Shown: positions 18,041 to 27,190 of the stretch, in pieces
Layout of the letters: the number at the start of each line of letters is the position of its first letter
Position numbering within the stretch: position 1 is the first letter of the stretch
From: Rubrivivax sp.
GTDB taxonomy: Bacteria; Pseudomonadota; Gammaproteobacteria; Burkholderiales; Burkholderiaceae_C
Direction of reading: 5' to 3'
DNA: 64,000 nucleotides
NCBI GenBank assembly: GCA_030680415.1
Contig: JAUXVE010000015.1
Location: 35,866 to 99,865, forward strand
Made by a program: the position numbers and the translations under genes
The notes under the pieces: generated by a model
Databases searched by the model: none
What the model was told of the DNA's origin: nothing
The model's input: only the letters and a program-made list of their open reading frames with translations

Positions 18041-18742
18041 GTGCTCGAATGCCACGATATCGATGTCCGGCGCCGCACCGCGATCGCGCGTGCGTTCGCC
18101 GCCATCGGCGGTTTGACCATTCTGCCCGGCTTCGCCAGGCCCGCGACCAGCGGGGTTCTGGCGGCGCCGGACAGGGTCGGTGGCCTGCCGCTCGAACAGG
18201 CGCTGGCGCGGCGCCGCTCGGTGCGGCGCTACGCCGCCCAGCCGCTGGCACTGGCCGCGGTGTCGCAACTGCTCTGGGCGGCGCAGGGGACGACCGGCTT
18301 CGGTGGCCGGCGCACCGCGCCATCGGCCGGCGCTCTCTATCCGCTCGAACTCCGCCTGGTGGCGACACGGGTCGAAGGCCTGGTCGCGGGCGGGCATCGC
18401 TACCTGCCGGCCACGCACGCGCTGCTGTTCTCCAGCGCGGAGGTCACGGCGTCGGACCTGCAGCAAGCTGCGATGGGGCAACAGGCCGTCGGTGTGGCCG
18501 CCGTGGTCGTCGTCATCACGGCCGTCGAGGCGCGCACTGCAGGCAGGTACGGCGCGAAGGCCGCTCGCTATGTCGCGTTCGAGGCCGGCGCGGCGTCGCA
18601 GAACCTGGCGCTGCAGGCAGCCGCCCTCGGGCTCGGGACGGTCGTCATCGGTGGCTTCGACGAAGCCGCGCTTGCCCGGGCACTGCGCCTGCCGCCCGGC
18701 GAGCAGCCCATCGCGCTGATGCCCATCGGCGTGCCCGCCTGA
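18041..18742 (+). CDS. SagB/ThcOx-type nitroreductase family protein
   Basis: The 233-aa FMN-dependent oxidoreductase fold shows the SagB-type signature: LARRRSVRRYAAQPL, LLWAAQG, SAGALYPLELRLV, and the FMN-binding end AASQNLALQAAALGLGTV. An N-terminal RRRTAIARAFAAIGGLTILPG looks like a Tat or Sec signal, so it may be periplasmic. The GTG at 18041 was chosen because GAAAGG at 18027-18032 is correctly spaced; a GTG at 17993 is the alternative. SagB homologues oxidise azolines in peptide maturation, but no precursor or YcaO gene is near, so the substrate is unknown. Confidence 0.82.
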   Translation: MLECHDIDVRRRTAIARAFAAIGGLTILPGFARPATSGVLAAPDRVGGLPLEQALARRRSVRRYAAQPLALAAVSQLLWAAQGTTGFGGRRTAPSAGALYPLELRLVATRVEGLVAGGHRYLPATHALLFSSAEVTASDLQQAAMGQQAVGVAAVVVVITAVEARTAGRYGAKAARYVAFEAGAASQNLALQAAALGLGTVVIGGFDEAALARALRLPPGEQPIALMPIGVPA

Positions 18743-18845
18743 CGCGGGCTGCTGACCAGCGCCTGCGCTGCAACGGCGGCGGCCGCGCCGGTGCCAGGCG
18801 CATGAACATGCACCTCGAGCGGGACCCCATCGGCAGGCTGGAGAG

Positions 18846-19376
18846 CTACGATCCGCCAGCCTTGCCCTGCCAGCGCCGAACCGCACCGAGAATCCCGCGC
18901 AGGATCTCGATCGGCGGCGGCGGGCATCCGGGCACGGTGGCATCGACCGGAATCACGTTGGCAACCCTGCCGCAACTGGCATAGCTCTCGCCGAAGATGC
19001 CGCCGCTACATCCGCAATCGCCCACCGCGACCACCAGCTTGGGCTCGGGCGTCGCGTCGTAGGTGCGGCGCAGCGCCTCTTCCATGTGGCGCGACACCGG
19101 TCCGGTCACCAGCAGCATGTCGGCATGGCGCGGGCTGGCGACGAACTTGATGCCGTAGCCCTCGATGTTGTAGTAGGGGTTGTCGAGGGCGTGGATTTCC
19201 AGCTCGCAGCCATTGCACGACCCGGCATCGACCTGGCGGATGGTCAACGCCTGGCCGAGGATGTCCAGGACGTCCTGGTGTATGCGCTGGATCGCCGCAC
19301 TGTCGCCTTCGGCAACGCGCGGGGCCGGCTCGGTGACGATGCCGGTGCGGACGATCTGCTTGAGGATGTGCCACAT
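18846..19376 (-). CDS. NuoB/HyfI-like Fe-S small subunit of an Ehr complex
   Basis: The 176-aa protein is the NuoB/hydrogenase small-subunit type. Ligands for the proximal [4Fe-4S] cluster are in SCNGCE, GDCGCSGG and PGCPPPP. It should pass electrons to or from the HyfG-like large subunit at the membrane interface. It is the last gene of the six-gene operon and its ATG touches the HyfG-like stop. The cluster ligands are conserved even though the partner has lost its Ni-Fe site. Confidence 0.9.
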   Translation of the reverse strand: MWHILKQIVRTGIVTEPAPRVAEGDSAAIQRIHQDVLDILGQALTIRQVDAGSCNGCELEIHALDNPYYNIEGYGIKFVASPRHADMLLVTGPVSRHMEEALRRTYDATPEPKLVVAVGDCGCSGGIFGESYASCGRVANVIPVDATVPGCPPPPIEILRGILGAVRRWQGKAGGS

Positions 19377-20926
19377 CAGAGGTCGTGCCCCGAATAGCTC
19401 AAGTTGAACGATTTGTTGATGAGCGGAAAGTCCGGCACGATGTTGCCCATGACGGCGTGTTCGAGCACCGGCCAGTTCTGCCACGAAGGATCGTGGCAGT
19501 GGCAGCGCACGATGCGGCCGTCGGCAGCGGTTTCCAGCGCGACCAGGATCTCGCCGCGCCAGCCTTCCACCCAGCCGGCGCCACGGACCTGGCGTTGCGG
19601 GGCCTTGAGCTCGAAGCCGCACTCGCCATAGGGCAGGCCGGCGCAGAGCTCACGGATCAAACGCAGCGACTCGAGCACTTCGTCGAAGCGCACGGCCACG
19701 CGCGCCGCCACGTCGCCGGCTTCCTGCGCCGCGATGCGGGCCTGCAGCCGCGCGTAGGGCTGCCAGTCGTGGGCGCAGCGCAGATCGCTGGCCTGGCCGC
19801 TCGCACGACCGGCCAGCCCCGTGAGCCCGAGCCGGGCCGCCAGTGCGGGCGTGACGCGGCCGGTGGTCAGGAAGCGGTCCTGCAGCCCGGCGTGTTCGTC
19901 GTAGACCTGCCGCAGGCGGCGGACCTCGCGCTCGACATCGTCGCACTGGCGGCGCTGCGCGTCGCGCTGCGGCATCTGCAGATTGACGGCCACACCGCCC
20001 GGCACCACCATGTCCATCAGCAGGCGATGGCCGAAAACGTCCTTCGACAGACGCTGCCAGTCCTCGCGCAGGCGCGAGAACTGCGCCAGCCCGAAAGCCA
20101 ACGCGGCATCGTTGCCCAGGGCACCGAGATCGCCCAGGTGGTTGGCCACGCGTTCGCGTTCCAGCATCAGCGCGCGCAGCCACTGCGCACGCTCCGGCAC
20201 CACGCATTCCCAGGCCGACTCGAGCGCCATGCAATACGCCCAGGCATAGGCCACGGTCGAGTCACCCGAGACCCGGCCGGCGAGGCGGTGGCCGTCCAGT
20301 GGCGGCAGTTCGGTGAAGCGCCGCTCGATGCCCTTGTGCACATAGCCCAGTTGCTCTTCCAGACGCAGCACCTTCTCGCCGGCCACCGAAAAGCGAAAGT
20401 GCCCCGGTTCGATGATGCCGGCGTGCACCGGGCCGACGGCGATTTCATGCACACCGTCGCCTTCGACGCGCACGAACGCGTAGTCGGCGGGCAAGGTGCC
20501 GGCGCCGGCGGGCTGGGGGTCTGCGTCGTGCTGCAGCGGCGCCCGGCCCGGCGCCCACAGGCCGTGGTCGAGCCAGGGCCGCTGGTCGTGGCTGCCCTGG
20601 GCTTGCAGGCCGGACAGGTCGGCCATGGCGCGCTGCATGCGGCCGGCGCAGGGGAACACGGGCGCGAGGTCGGGGAAGCCCTGGGTCGGGTCGTCGATCG
20701 CCAGTTCGAGCCAGACCAGTCCTTCGGGCACGGCGTATGCGGCGCAGGCCGCGATGCCCCCGGCCGCAGCTTCGCGGTCGCTGCCCCACATCGACACCAG
20801 GCGCCCGCCCTGTTCCGCGACGGCGCGGGCCGCCGCGGCCCAGCTGTCGCGATCCACCGGCCCGTGCCAGATGGGCAAGGGCGCCGGCAGGCGTTGCAGG
20901 TCGAGTCCGAGGTCCGCCAGCGCCAT
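19376..20926 (-). CDS. HyfG/NuoCD-like large subunit lacking Ni-Fe ligands
   Basis: The 516-aa fusion has a NuoC-like N-terminus (about 1-150) and a NuoD/hydrogenase-large-subunit part (about 155-516) with GYVHKGIERR. Hydrogenases carry a CxxC pair in an RxCGxC motif and a second pair in DPCxxC at the C-terminus. Here the first site reads RVSGDS (218-223). The last reads NLSYSG, with Ser510 and Gly513 in place of both cysteines. It therefore cannot bind Ni-Fe and is not a hydrogenase. This is the hallmark of Ehr complexes. It may work as a quinone- or redox-coupled ion pump, but the substrate is unknown. Confidence 0.88.
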   Translation of the reverse strand: MALADLGLDLQRLPAPLPIWHGPVDRDSWAAAARAVAEQGGRLVSMWGSDREAAAGGIAACAAYAVPEGLVWLELAIDDPTQGFPDLAPVFPCAGRMQRAMADLSGLQAQGSHDQRPWLDHGLWAPGRAPLQHDADPQPAGAGTLPADYAFVRVEGDGVHEIAVGPVHAGIIEPGHFRFSVAGEKVLRLEEQLGYVHKGIERRFTELPPLDGHRLAGRVSGDSTVAYAWAYCMALESAWECVVPERAQWLRALMLERERVANHLGDLGALGNDAALAFGLAQFSRLREDWQRLSKDVFGHRLLMDMVVPGGVAVNLQMPQRDAQRRQCDDVEREVRRLRQVYDEHAGLQDRFLTTGRVTPALAARLGLTGLAGRASGQASDLRCAHDWQPYARLQARIAAQEAGDVAARVAVRFDEVLESLRLIRELCAGLPYGECGFELKAPQRQVRGAGWVEGWRGEILVALETAADGRIVRCHCHDPSWQNWPVLEHAVMGNIVPDFPLINKSFNLSYSGHDL

Positions 20927-20930
20927 GGTG

Positions 20931-22400
20931 TCAGTGCGCCAGCATCGCCGCTGCCTGCCGGTACCAGGCGTCCAGGTAGGGCGGGATGTACAGACCCAGC
21001 ATGAGGCCCAGCGCCAGGTGAACGAAGACGGGAATCAGCGCCGGCGGGTGCGCCAGCGGCTTGACGTTGGTTTCGCCGAAGACCATCGGTTGCACGCGGC
21101 TGAACACCGAGGCAAAGGCCACGCCGAGCGCGATCAGCAGGAAGGGCGTGGCCCAGGGTTGATCACGCATCGCGGTGGTGACGATCAGGAACTCGCTGGC
21201 GAAGACGCCGAACGGCGGCATGCCCAGGATCGCCAGCGCCCCCAGCATCAGCCCCCAGCCGACCGTGGGGCTGACCTTGATGAGGCCGCGGATGCCGTCC
21301 ATGATCTGCGTGCCGGCCTTCTGCGTGGCGTGGCCGACGGCAAAGAAGATCGCCGACTTGATGAGCGAGTGCACCGTCATGTGCAGCAGACCGGCGTAAG
21401 CGGCAATCGGCCCGCCCATGCCGAAGGCGAAGGTCATCAGGCCCATGTGTTCGATGGACGAGTACGCGAACATGCGCTTGACGTCGCGCTGCCGGATCAG
21501 GAAGAACACCGCCGCCACCACCGACAACAGGCCGAAGCCCATCATCAGCCGGCCCGACAACTGGTTGCTGCCCAGGGCGCCGTCGGTCAGCACCTTGCAG
21601 CGCAGCACGGCATACAGCGCCACGTTGAGCAGCAGACCCGACAGCACCGCCGACACCGGCGTCGGCCCTTCGGCGTGGGCGTCGGGGAGCCAGTTGTGCA
21701 CCGGCACCAGTCCGACCTTGGTGCCGTAGCCGATGAACAGGAAGGCAAATGCCAGCGTGATGATGTTGGGGTCGAGCTGGCCCTTCACGGCGTCGAGGTT
21801 GGTCCACAGCAGGGCTCCGCCTGCGGAGCCGATGACCTTCTCGGCCGCCATGTACAGCAGCACGGTACCGAACAGCGCCTGGGCGATGCCCACGCCGCAC
21901 AGGATGAAGTACTTCCACGCCGCCTCCAGGCTGGCCGCCGTGCGGTAGACGCTGACCAGCAGCACGGTGGTCAGCGTCGCGGCTTCCATCGCGACCCAGA
22001 GCAGCCCCAAGTTGTTGGTCGTCAGCGCCAGCAGCATCGTGAAGCTGAACAGCTGGTACATGCTGTGGTAAAGCCGCATGCGCGGCGGCGTCATCTTGCC
22101 GTGGTCGCGCTCGACCCGCATGTAGGGCCGCGAGAAGATCGACGTCGTCAGCCCGACGAAGGCCGTCAGCGTGACGAGGAAGACATTCAGCGCGTCGATG
22201 TAGAACTCGCTGTCCCACACCAGCATCGGCCCGCTCTCGATGATCCGCGCCGTCAGCACGCAGGCCGCGACGAAGGTGCCGAGGCTGAAGGCGACGTTGA
22301 CATCGCGTGCGTTGTCGCGGTGGCCGACCAGAGCCAGCACCACGCCGCCGGCCAGTGGGCAGGCGAGCAGGAAGGCCAGCGGGTTCAGCTCCGAGATCAA
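20931..22400 (-). CDS. HyfF-like (NuoN/antiporter-type) membrane subunit
   Basis: The 489-aa membrane protein has about 13-14 helices of the complex I antiporter family. The key charged residues are visible: Glu in WVAMEAAT, Lys in GYGTKVGLVPVHNWLPDAH, and a further Lys in SAIFFAVGHATQ-type sequence later. These residues form the proton or sodium path. It lies between the HyfE-like and HyfG-like genes with 1-5 bp gaps. Confidence 0.88.
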   Translation of the reverse strand: MISELNPLAFLLACPLAGGVVLALVGHRDNARDVNVAFSLGTFVAACVLTARIIESGPMLVWDSEFYIDALNVFLVTLTAFVGLTTSIFSRPYMRVERDHGKMTPPRMRLYHSMYQLFSFTMLLALTTNNLGLLWVAMEAATLTTVLLVSVYRTAASLEAAWKYFILCGVGIAQALFGTVLLYMAAEKVIGSAGGALLWTNLDAVKGQLDPNIITLAFAFLFIGYGTKVGLVPVHNWLPDAHAEGPTPVSAVLSGLLLNVALYAVLRCKVLTDGALGSNQLSGRLMMGFGLLSVVAAVFFLIRQRDVKRMFAYSSIEHMGLMTFAFGMGGPIAAYAGLLHMTVHSLIKSAIFFAVGHATQKAGTQIMDGIRGLIKVSPTVGWGLMLGALAILGMPPFGVFASEFLIVTTAMRDQPWATPFLLIALGVAFASVFSRVQPMVFGETNVKPLAHPPALIPVFVHLALGLMLGLYIPPYLDAWYRQAAAMLAH

Positions 22401-22401
22401 T

Positions 22402-23061
22402 TCATTCCTCTTTCAGCTTTTCGAGGTGGCGGATGTCCAGGCTGTCGAACTGCTCGCGGATCTGGAACATGAACACGCCCAGGATCAGCACGCCGATCAG
22501 CACGTCCAGCGCGATGCCGAGTTCGACCACCATCGGCATGCCGTAGGTGGCCGAGGTGGCGGCGAAGAAGAGGCCGTTTTCCATGGCCAGGAAGCCGATC
22601 ACCTGCGGCACCGCCTTGGCGCGTGTGATCATCATCAGGAACGACAGCAGCACGCACGCCAGCGCGATGCCCAGCGTGCCGCTGGCCAGTGCCGACGACA
22701 GCTGCGAGATCGGTATCGCCAGGTTGAAGGCGAAGATCACGACACCGATGCCGATGAGCATGGTGGTCGGAATGTTGATCAGCGTCTCGACGTCCCAGCG
22801 TATGCCCAGGCGGTCGATCACGCGGTGCAGCAGATAGGGAATCAGCAGCACCTTCAACAGGAATGTCAGCCCCGCCGACAGGTACAGGTGGTGCTGTTCC
22901 GTGACGTAGCCGACCACCGCCGTGGCCAGCGCCAGCGTCGCGCCCTGCGCCGTGAACAGATAGATCAGCGACAGGATGCGACGCTGCGAGATCATCGCGA
23001 ACGCCAGCATCAGCAGCATCGCGCCGAGCAGGTTGACGAACTGGGTCAGCAACTCGCTCAT
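22402..23061 (-). CDS. HyfE-like (NuoK-type) membrane subunit
   Basis: The 219-aa protein has about six hydrophobic helices and matches HyfE: MSELLTQFVNLLGAML, LLKVLLIPYLLHRVI, and the acidic pair in FLAMENGLFF and VVELGIALDVLIGV. The C-terminal part corresponds to NuoK, where the buried Glu residues carry protons. It overlaps the HyfC-like stop by 4 nt. Confidence 0.87.
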   Translation of the reverse strand: MSELLTQFVNLLGAMLLMLAFAMISQRRILSLIYLFTAQGATLALATAVVGYVTEQHHLYLSAGLTFLLKVLLIPYLLHRVIDRLGIRWDVETLINIPTTMLIGIGVVIFAFNLAIPISQLSSALASGTLGIALACVLLSFLMMITRAKAVPQVIGFLAMENGLFFAATSATYGMPMVVELGIALDVLIGVLILGVFMFQIREQFDSLDIRHLEKLKEE

Positions 23062-24005
23062 TGGTTCAGCAGCAAGTGCACCAGCATGGCCAGCACCGAG
23101 AACAGGAAAGCAGTGCCCAGGAATTCGGGCACCCGGAAGATGCGCATCTTGGCGCTGACGGTCTCCAGCAAGGCCAGCAGGAAGCCGCCCAGGGCCAGCT
23201 TGCCCACCAACGCCGGCAGCGCCAGCAGCATGATCAGCGGTTCGTTGGCGCTGGCCACGCCCCAGGGGAAAAACAAGGCCAGGCCGATGCACGAGTAGGC
23301 AAACAGCTTCAGGCTCGCCGCCCACTCGATCAAGGCCAGGTGGCGCCCGGAATACTCGAGGATGAGCGCCTCGTGGATCATCGTCAGCTCCAGGTGCGTG
23401 GTGGGGTTGTCCACCGGCACGCGGGCGTTCTCGGCCAGCGCCACCATGGCGAACGCGACGCCGGCGAAGGCCAGCCCCGGGTAGATCACCAGCTCGCGGT
23501 ACGCCAGCGTCTCGACGATGGTGGTCAGCGATGTCGAGTTGGAGATCAACGAGGCCGAAAACAGCACCATCAGCAGCGCCGGTTCGGCCAGGAAGCCGAT
23601 CAGCATCTCGCGCCGCGCACCCAGGGTGCCGAAAGCGGTGCCGATGTCCATGGCGGCCAGCGAGATGAAGACGCGCGCCAGCGCGAACAGGCCGACGAGC
23701 GCAATGGCATCGGCGGCCGGCGCCAGCGGCAGGTCGGTCGACAGCGTGGGGATGATCGAACACGCCAGCACCATGCAGCCGAACATGACGTAGGGTGCGG
23801 TGCGGAACAGCCGCGACGCATGGTCGGCAACCATCGACTCCTTGTTGAACAGCTTGTGCAGCATGCGGTAGGGCTGCCACAGGCTGGGCGCCGACTTGTT
23901 CTGCAGCCAGGCCCGCCACTGGTTGACCCAGCCCGTGAGCAACGGCGCCAGCGCGATGGCGATCACGATCTCCAGCAGCTGCGACAGCGCTCCCGTGAAG
24001 CTCAT
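23058..24005 (-). CDS. HyfC-like (NuoH-type) membrane subunit
   Basis: The 315-aa, eight-helix protein corresponds to NuoH/HyfC. The family loops are present: WLQNKSAPSLWQPYRMLHK, LAENARVPVDNPTTHLELTM and MIHEALILEYSG. NuoH-type subunits link the hydrophilic redox arm to the antiporter subunits and line the quinone chamber in complex I. Both ends overlap neighbours by 4 nt. Confidence 0.9.
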   Translation of the reverse strand: MSFTGALSQLLEIVIAIALAPLLTGWVNQWRAWLQNKSAPSLWQPYRMLHKLFNKESMVADHASRLFRTAPYVMFGCMVLACSIIPTLSTDLPLAPAADAIALVGLFALARVFISLAAMDIGTAFGTLGARREMLIGFLAEPALLMVLFSASLISNSTSLTTIVETLAYRELVIYPGLAFAGVAFAMVALAENARVPVDNPTTHLELTMIHEALILEYSGRHLALIEWAASLKLFAYSCIGLALFFPWGVASANEPLIMLLALPALVGKLALGGFLLALLETVSAKMRIFRVPEFLGTAFLFSVLAMLVHLLLNQ

Positions 24006-26026
24006 GCCATCACCGCCAGCAAGGTGGCCACCAGGGTCAGGAAGCTGTACAGCAGATAGACCGCGATGCGGCCCTGCTGCAGCAGGCCCATCAGGCGGGC
24101 CAGGTAATTGGCCAGATCCATGGTCGGCACATAGATCCAGCGCCAGAAGTGGTCGTCGATCTTGACGCGATAGTGCGGCTGGGCATCGAAGGGGGACGGC
24201 AGTTCACGGCGCATGACGAAGAACGGCTCGAAGATCTGGCGGATGGGCTGGCCGAAGCCTTCGGCGGTGTCCTGCATGCGCGCCGTGCCCCAGGGGAAAC
24301 CGCAAGCCCAGGGCAGGCCGCGCCGCATGCGGCCGTGGTAGAGCCCCCTTACCAGCCCGTAGGCCAGCGCAAAACAGGCCAGGATGCCGAGCAGGAAGAT
24401 GACCGGGCCGTAGCTCGCCTGCTGCTGGCTGCCGGGTGCCAGCAGCCAGCCGCTGGCCGCCACCCGCTCACCCAGCCCGGCGTGGACGAGTTGCTGCGTC
24501 ACGGGGTCGATGAGCTGGATGAACTGCACCGGCAGCAGGCCGAGTGCCACACAGCCGAGCGCGAGCCACACCATGCCCGTGCGCTCCCAGCGGCCGGCGT
24601 CGCGCGCCTGCGCGAGCTTGTCCTCGCGCGGCTGCCCCAGGAAGATGACGCCGAAGAACTTGACCATGACGTAGCCGGCCAGCGCCGCCACCAGGGCAAT
24701 GACTGCCGCCACCACCGGGATCAGCATCGTCAGCAGCGGCACCGGCAGGCCGGTGGTGAACAGAAAGCTCTGCAACAGCAGCCATTCCGACACGAAACCG
24801 CCCAGCGGCGGCAGGCCGGCGCTGGCCAGCACGCCCAGCAGCATGAGCCAGCCGACCCAGGGCATGGTGCGGATCAGCCCGCCGAGCTTGCCCAGGTTGC
24901 GCTCGGAGGTGGCGTGCAGAACGCTGCCCGTGCCCAGGAACAGCAGGCTCTTGAAGCAGGCATGGCTGGCCACGTGGTACAGCGTCGCTGTCAGCGACAG
25001 CGCTGCCATCGGCAGCATGTCGTAGCCGGTGAAGATCAGCGTCAGGCCCATGCCGACGAACAGCAGGCCCATGTTCTCGATCGACGAGTAGGCCAGCAGG
25101 CGCTTCATGTCTGTCTGCACGGCGGCGAAGACGACACCGAACAGCGCCGTGGTCAGACCGAAGGCCAGCAACAGGCCGCCCCACCACCACAGGCGCAGGT
25201 GCAGCAGGTCGAGCGAGACGCGCAGCATGCCGTAGATCGCGCAGTTGAGCATGACCCCGCTCATCAACGCCGAGACGGGCGACGGCGCTGCCGGGTGCGC
25301 TTCCGGCAGCCAGACGTGCAGCGGCAGGATGCCGGCCTTGGCACCGAAGCCGAGCACCGCCAGCAGGAAGCCCACCGAAGCCCAGAACGGCCCCAGGCTC
25401 TGCGCGCGCATGTTGGCGAAGGTGTAGTCGCCGGTGTTGGCCTGCAGCACACCGAAACACAGGAGGACGGCGATGGCGCCGATGTGCGCCATCGTGATGT
25501 AGAGGTAGCCGGCGCTGCGCACCTCGGGGATGCGGTGGTTGGCGGTGACGAGGAAGAACGACGACAGCGCCATCGTCTCCCACATCACCATGAACGCGTA
25601 GGCGTCGTCGGCCAGGATGACGCCCACCATGGCGGCCAGGAAGACGTGGTATTCCAGGCACAGCAGGCCCGGCGGCGTGCCCTCGCCCTTGCGGAAGTAG
25701 CCGGCGGCGAACGCCGAGATCCCCGCCGATGCGGCGCCGAGCACCATCAGGAAGTAGGCCGACAGGCTGTCCAGCCGCAGGTGGAAGGGCAGCGACGGCA
25801 GGCCGATCGGCAGCACGGCGACCTCGGGCGATTCCGGCAGGGCGCTCAGCGCAACGACGAACAGCACCAGCCCGACGAGGCCACCCAACGGAAACAGCAG
25901 CTGCGACACGAAGGTGAAGCGGCGCAGCGCAGCGGCGCCGGCGGCACCGATGGCCAACCACGCGGCCATGACCACCAGGATCCAGTCCAGGTGCAGCCAA
26001 TGTGCGTCGGGCGGCAGCTCGGGCAT
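24002..26026 (-). CDS. HyfB-like (NuoL-type) antiporter membrane subunit
   Basis: The 674-aa membrane protein has about 16 helices. Functional residues include Glu in FMVMWETMALSSFF, Lys in GFGAKAGILPLHVWLPEAHP, and His/Lys residues in HVASHACFKSLLFLGTGS. The length fits HyfB/HycC, without the long lateral helix of NuoL. It is the first structural gene of the complex and begins only 2 bp after the ribbon-helix-helix gene stop. No HyfD, HyfA or HyfH (NuoI-like ferredoxin) gene is present, so this complex is smaller than hydrogenase 4. Confidence 0.9.
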   Translation of the reverse strand: MPELPPDAHWLHLDWILVVMAAWLAIGAAGAAALRRFTFVSQLLFPLGGLVGLVLFVVALSALPESPEVAVLPIGLPSLPFHLRLDSLSAYFLMVLGAASAGISAFAAGYFRKGEGTPPGLLCLEYHVFLAAMVGVILADDAYAFMVMWETMALSSFFLVTANHRIPEVRSAGYLYITMAHIGAIAVLLCFGVLQANTGDYTFANMRAQSLGPFWASVGFLLAVLGFGAKAGILPLHVWLPEAHPAAPSPVSALMSGVMLNCAIYGMLRVSLDLLHLRLWWWGGLLLAFGLTTALFGVVFAAVQTDMKRLLAYSSIENMGLLFVGMGLTLIFTGYDMLPMAALSLTATLYHVASHACFKSLLFLGTGSVLHATSERNLGKLGGLIRTMPWVGWLMLLGVLASAGLPPLGGFVSEWLLLQSFLFTTGLPVPLLTMLIPVVAAVIALVAALAGYVMVKFFGVIFLGQPREDKLAQARDAGRWERTGMVWLALGCVALGLLPVQFIQLIDPVTQQLVHAGLGERVAASGWLLAPGSQQQASYGPVIFLLGILACFALAYGLVRGLYHGRMRRGLPWACGFPWGTARMQDTAEGFGQPIRQIFEPFFVMRRELPSPFDAQPHYRVKIDDHFWRWIYVPTMDLANYLARLMGLLQQGRIAVYLLYSFLTLVATLLAVMA

Positions 26027-26028
26027 GT

Positions 26029-26313
26029 TCAGCGCTTGCGCCGCACCGCGTCGGCGTTCACGCGCCCGCGGGCTGCACCCTGCGGCCGACCCCGAACCCT
26101 GGCCGCCGGCGTGGCCGCTGTCCGCGGCGGCACGTCATCGTCGTCTGCGGTGCCGCCGGCCGCGTACCGAACCCCGTGATGCGCCAGGTAGTCACGGATC
26201 AACTGCCGCACCACCTGCGACGCGGTTCGATCCTGCCGCGCACACAGGCGCTCGAAGGCGGCCTTCTTGTTCGGGTCGATCAGCAGCGTCAGTCGCGCCG
26301 TCTTGGACTCCAT
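26029..26313 (-). CDS. ribbon-helix-helix DNA-binding protein leading the Ehr operon
   Basis: The 94-aa protein has an RHH N-terminus: the strand KTARLTLLIDP, then helices KKAAFERLCARQD and ASQVVRQLIRDYLAHHG. A 40-residue Arg/Ala-rich tail after an acidic DDDD patch could be an extra DNA- or partner-binding segment. It stops 2 bp before the HyfB-like ATG, so it should be co-transcribed with the complex. A close paralogue sits at 29781-29984. AT-rich sequence with ATGA repeats upstream (about 26340-26375) may be its operator. Confidence 0.82.
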   Translation of the reverse strand: MESKTARLTLLIDPNKKAAFERLCARQDRTASQVVRQLIRDYLAHHGVRYAAGGTADDDDVPPRTAATPAARVRGRPQGAARGRVNADAVRRKR

Positions 26314-26364
26314 GGCTCCCTCACCTCACGACACCGAAATTCACATCGCACGCACATCATACTC

Positions 26365-27144
26365 TCATGCCATATGGTTGACGAGGCGCTGTCGGCGCAG
26401 CTCCTTGAGCGCCTCCGTGATCTGCGCAAAGCCTGCGAGCAACTGCTGGGCGGCTCCGCTGTCGAGGTTCTTCGGTCGCCGCACGACGCCGGCGCGACGG
26501 CTTTCGAAGGCCTGGCCCTTGCCGGCGAAGACGATGCTGTTGCCGAGATCGACGCCGTCGACGATGAACACCGAATCATCGAAGCTGCGCCGGATGCGAT
26601 CCACGAAGATCTCGAACCGCGCATGGCCATAGTGCAGGTTGACGACCATCATGCCGTCGGGCTGCAGCATCTCATGGCAGTCGTCGTAGAAGCGTTGTGA
26701 GCACAGGCGCGACGGCAGGCCGTCGCTGTCGAAACCGTCCACCATCAACACGTCGCAGCGCGTGGCACGGTGGCGGACGAACTGCGCACCGTCGCTCCGC
26801 ACCACGGTGAAGCGCTCGTCCTCAGGCGGCACGTGGAACTCGTCGCGCAGCGCGATGACGTGCGGGTTGATCTCGACGACCTGGATGCGTGAGTGCTTCA
26901 AGTGCCGGTAGCAGAACTTCGCCAGCGAGCCACCGCCCAGGCCGATCATGGCGATGTCCTTCGGCTCGGGATTGAACAGCAGAAATCCCATCATCGTGCG
27001 CGTGTATTCCAGGTCCAGCGCGTGCGGATCCTCGATCTGCATGCGGCTCTGCATCTCGCTGATGGAGAAGTGCAGGGCCTTGGTGCTCGCACTCTCGTGC
27101 ACGAACGGCTTGACGTGTCTTGCTGACTCTTGGCTGTCTGGCAT
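26365..27144 (-). CDS. spermidine synthase-like methyltransferase-fold protein
   Basis: The 259-aa protein has the spermidine synthase fold: MIGLGGGSLAKFCYRH (motif I), VVEINPHVIALRDEF (acidic end of strand 2), VVRSDGAQFV, and DVLMVDGFDSDG. The N-terminal beta domain of true SpeE is short, and a canonical polyamine Asp gate is not obvious. It may be a spermidine-synthase-like protein of unknown substrate. Start 27144 (MPDSQESARHVK) was preferred to a longer frame without similarity. Confidence 0.78.
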   Translation of the reverse strand: MPDSQESARHVKPFVHESASTKALHFSISEMQSRMQIEDPHALDLEYTRTMMGFLLFNPEPKDIAMIGLGGGSLAKFCYRHLKHSRIQVVEINPHVIALRDEFHVPPEDERFTVVRSDGAQFVRHRATRCDVLMVDGFDSDGLPSRLCSQRFYDDCHEMLQPDGMMVVNLHYGHARFEIFVDRIRRSFDDSVFIVDGVDLGNSIVFAGKGQAFESRRAGVVRRPKNLDSGAAQQLLAGFAQITEALKELRRQRLVNHMA

Positions 27145-27190
27145 GGCGGGTGGCGTGCGGAATGGAGATGGGTCTGGAGGAAGGCAGGCC

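Noticed and set aside
19376..20926. Functional group 4 NiFe hydrogenase large subunit
   Set aside because: Both cysteine pairs that bind Ni-Fe are replaced, including both positions of DPCxxC.
24149..26179. 676-aa plus-strand frame antisense to the HyfB-like gene
   Set aside because: Gln/His/Arg-rich composition with no domain, and it lies wholly opposite a clear membrane subunit.
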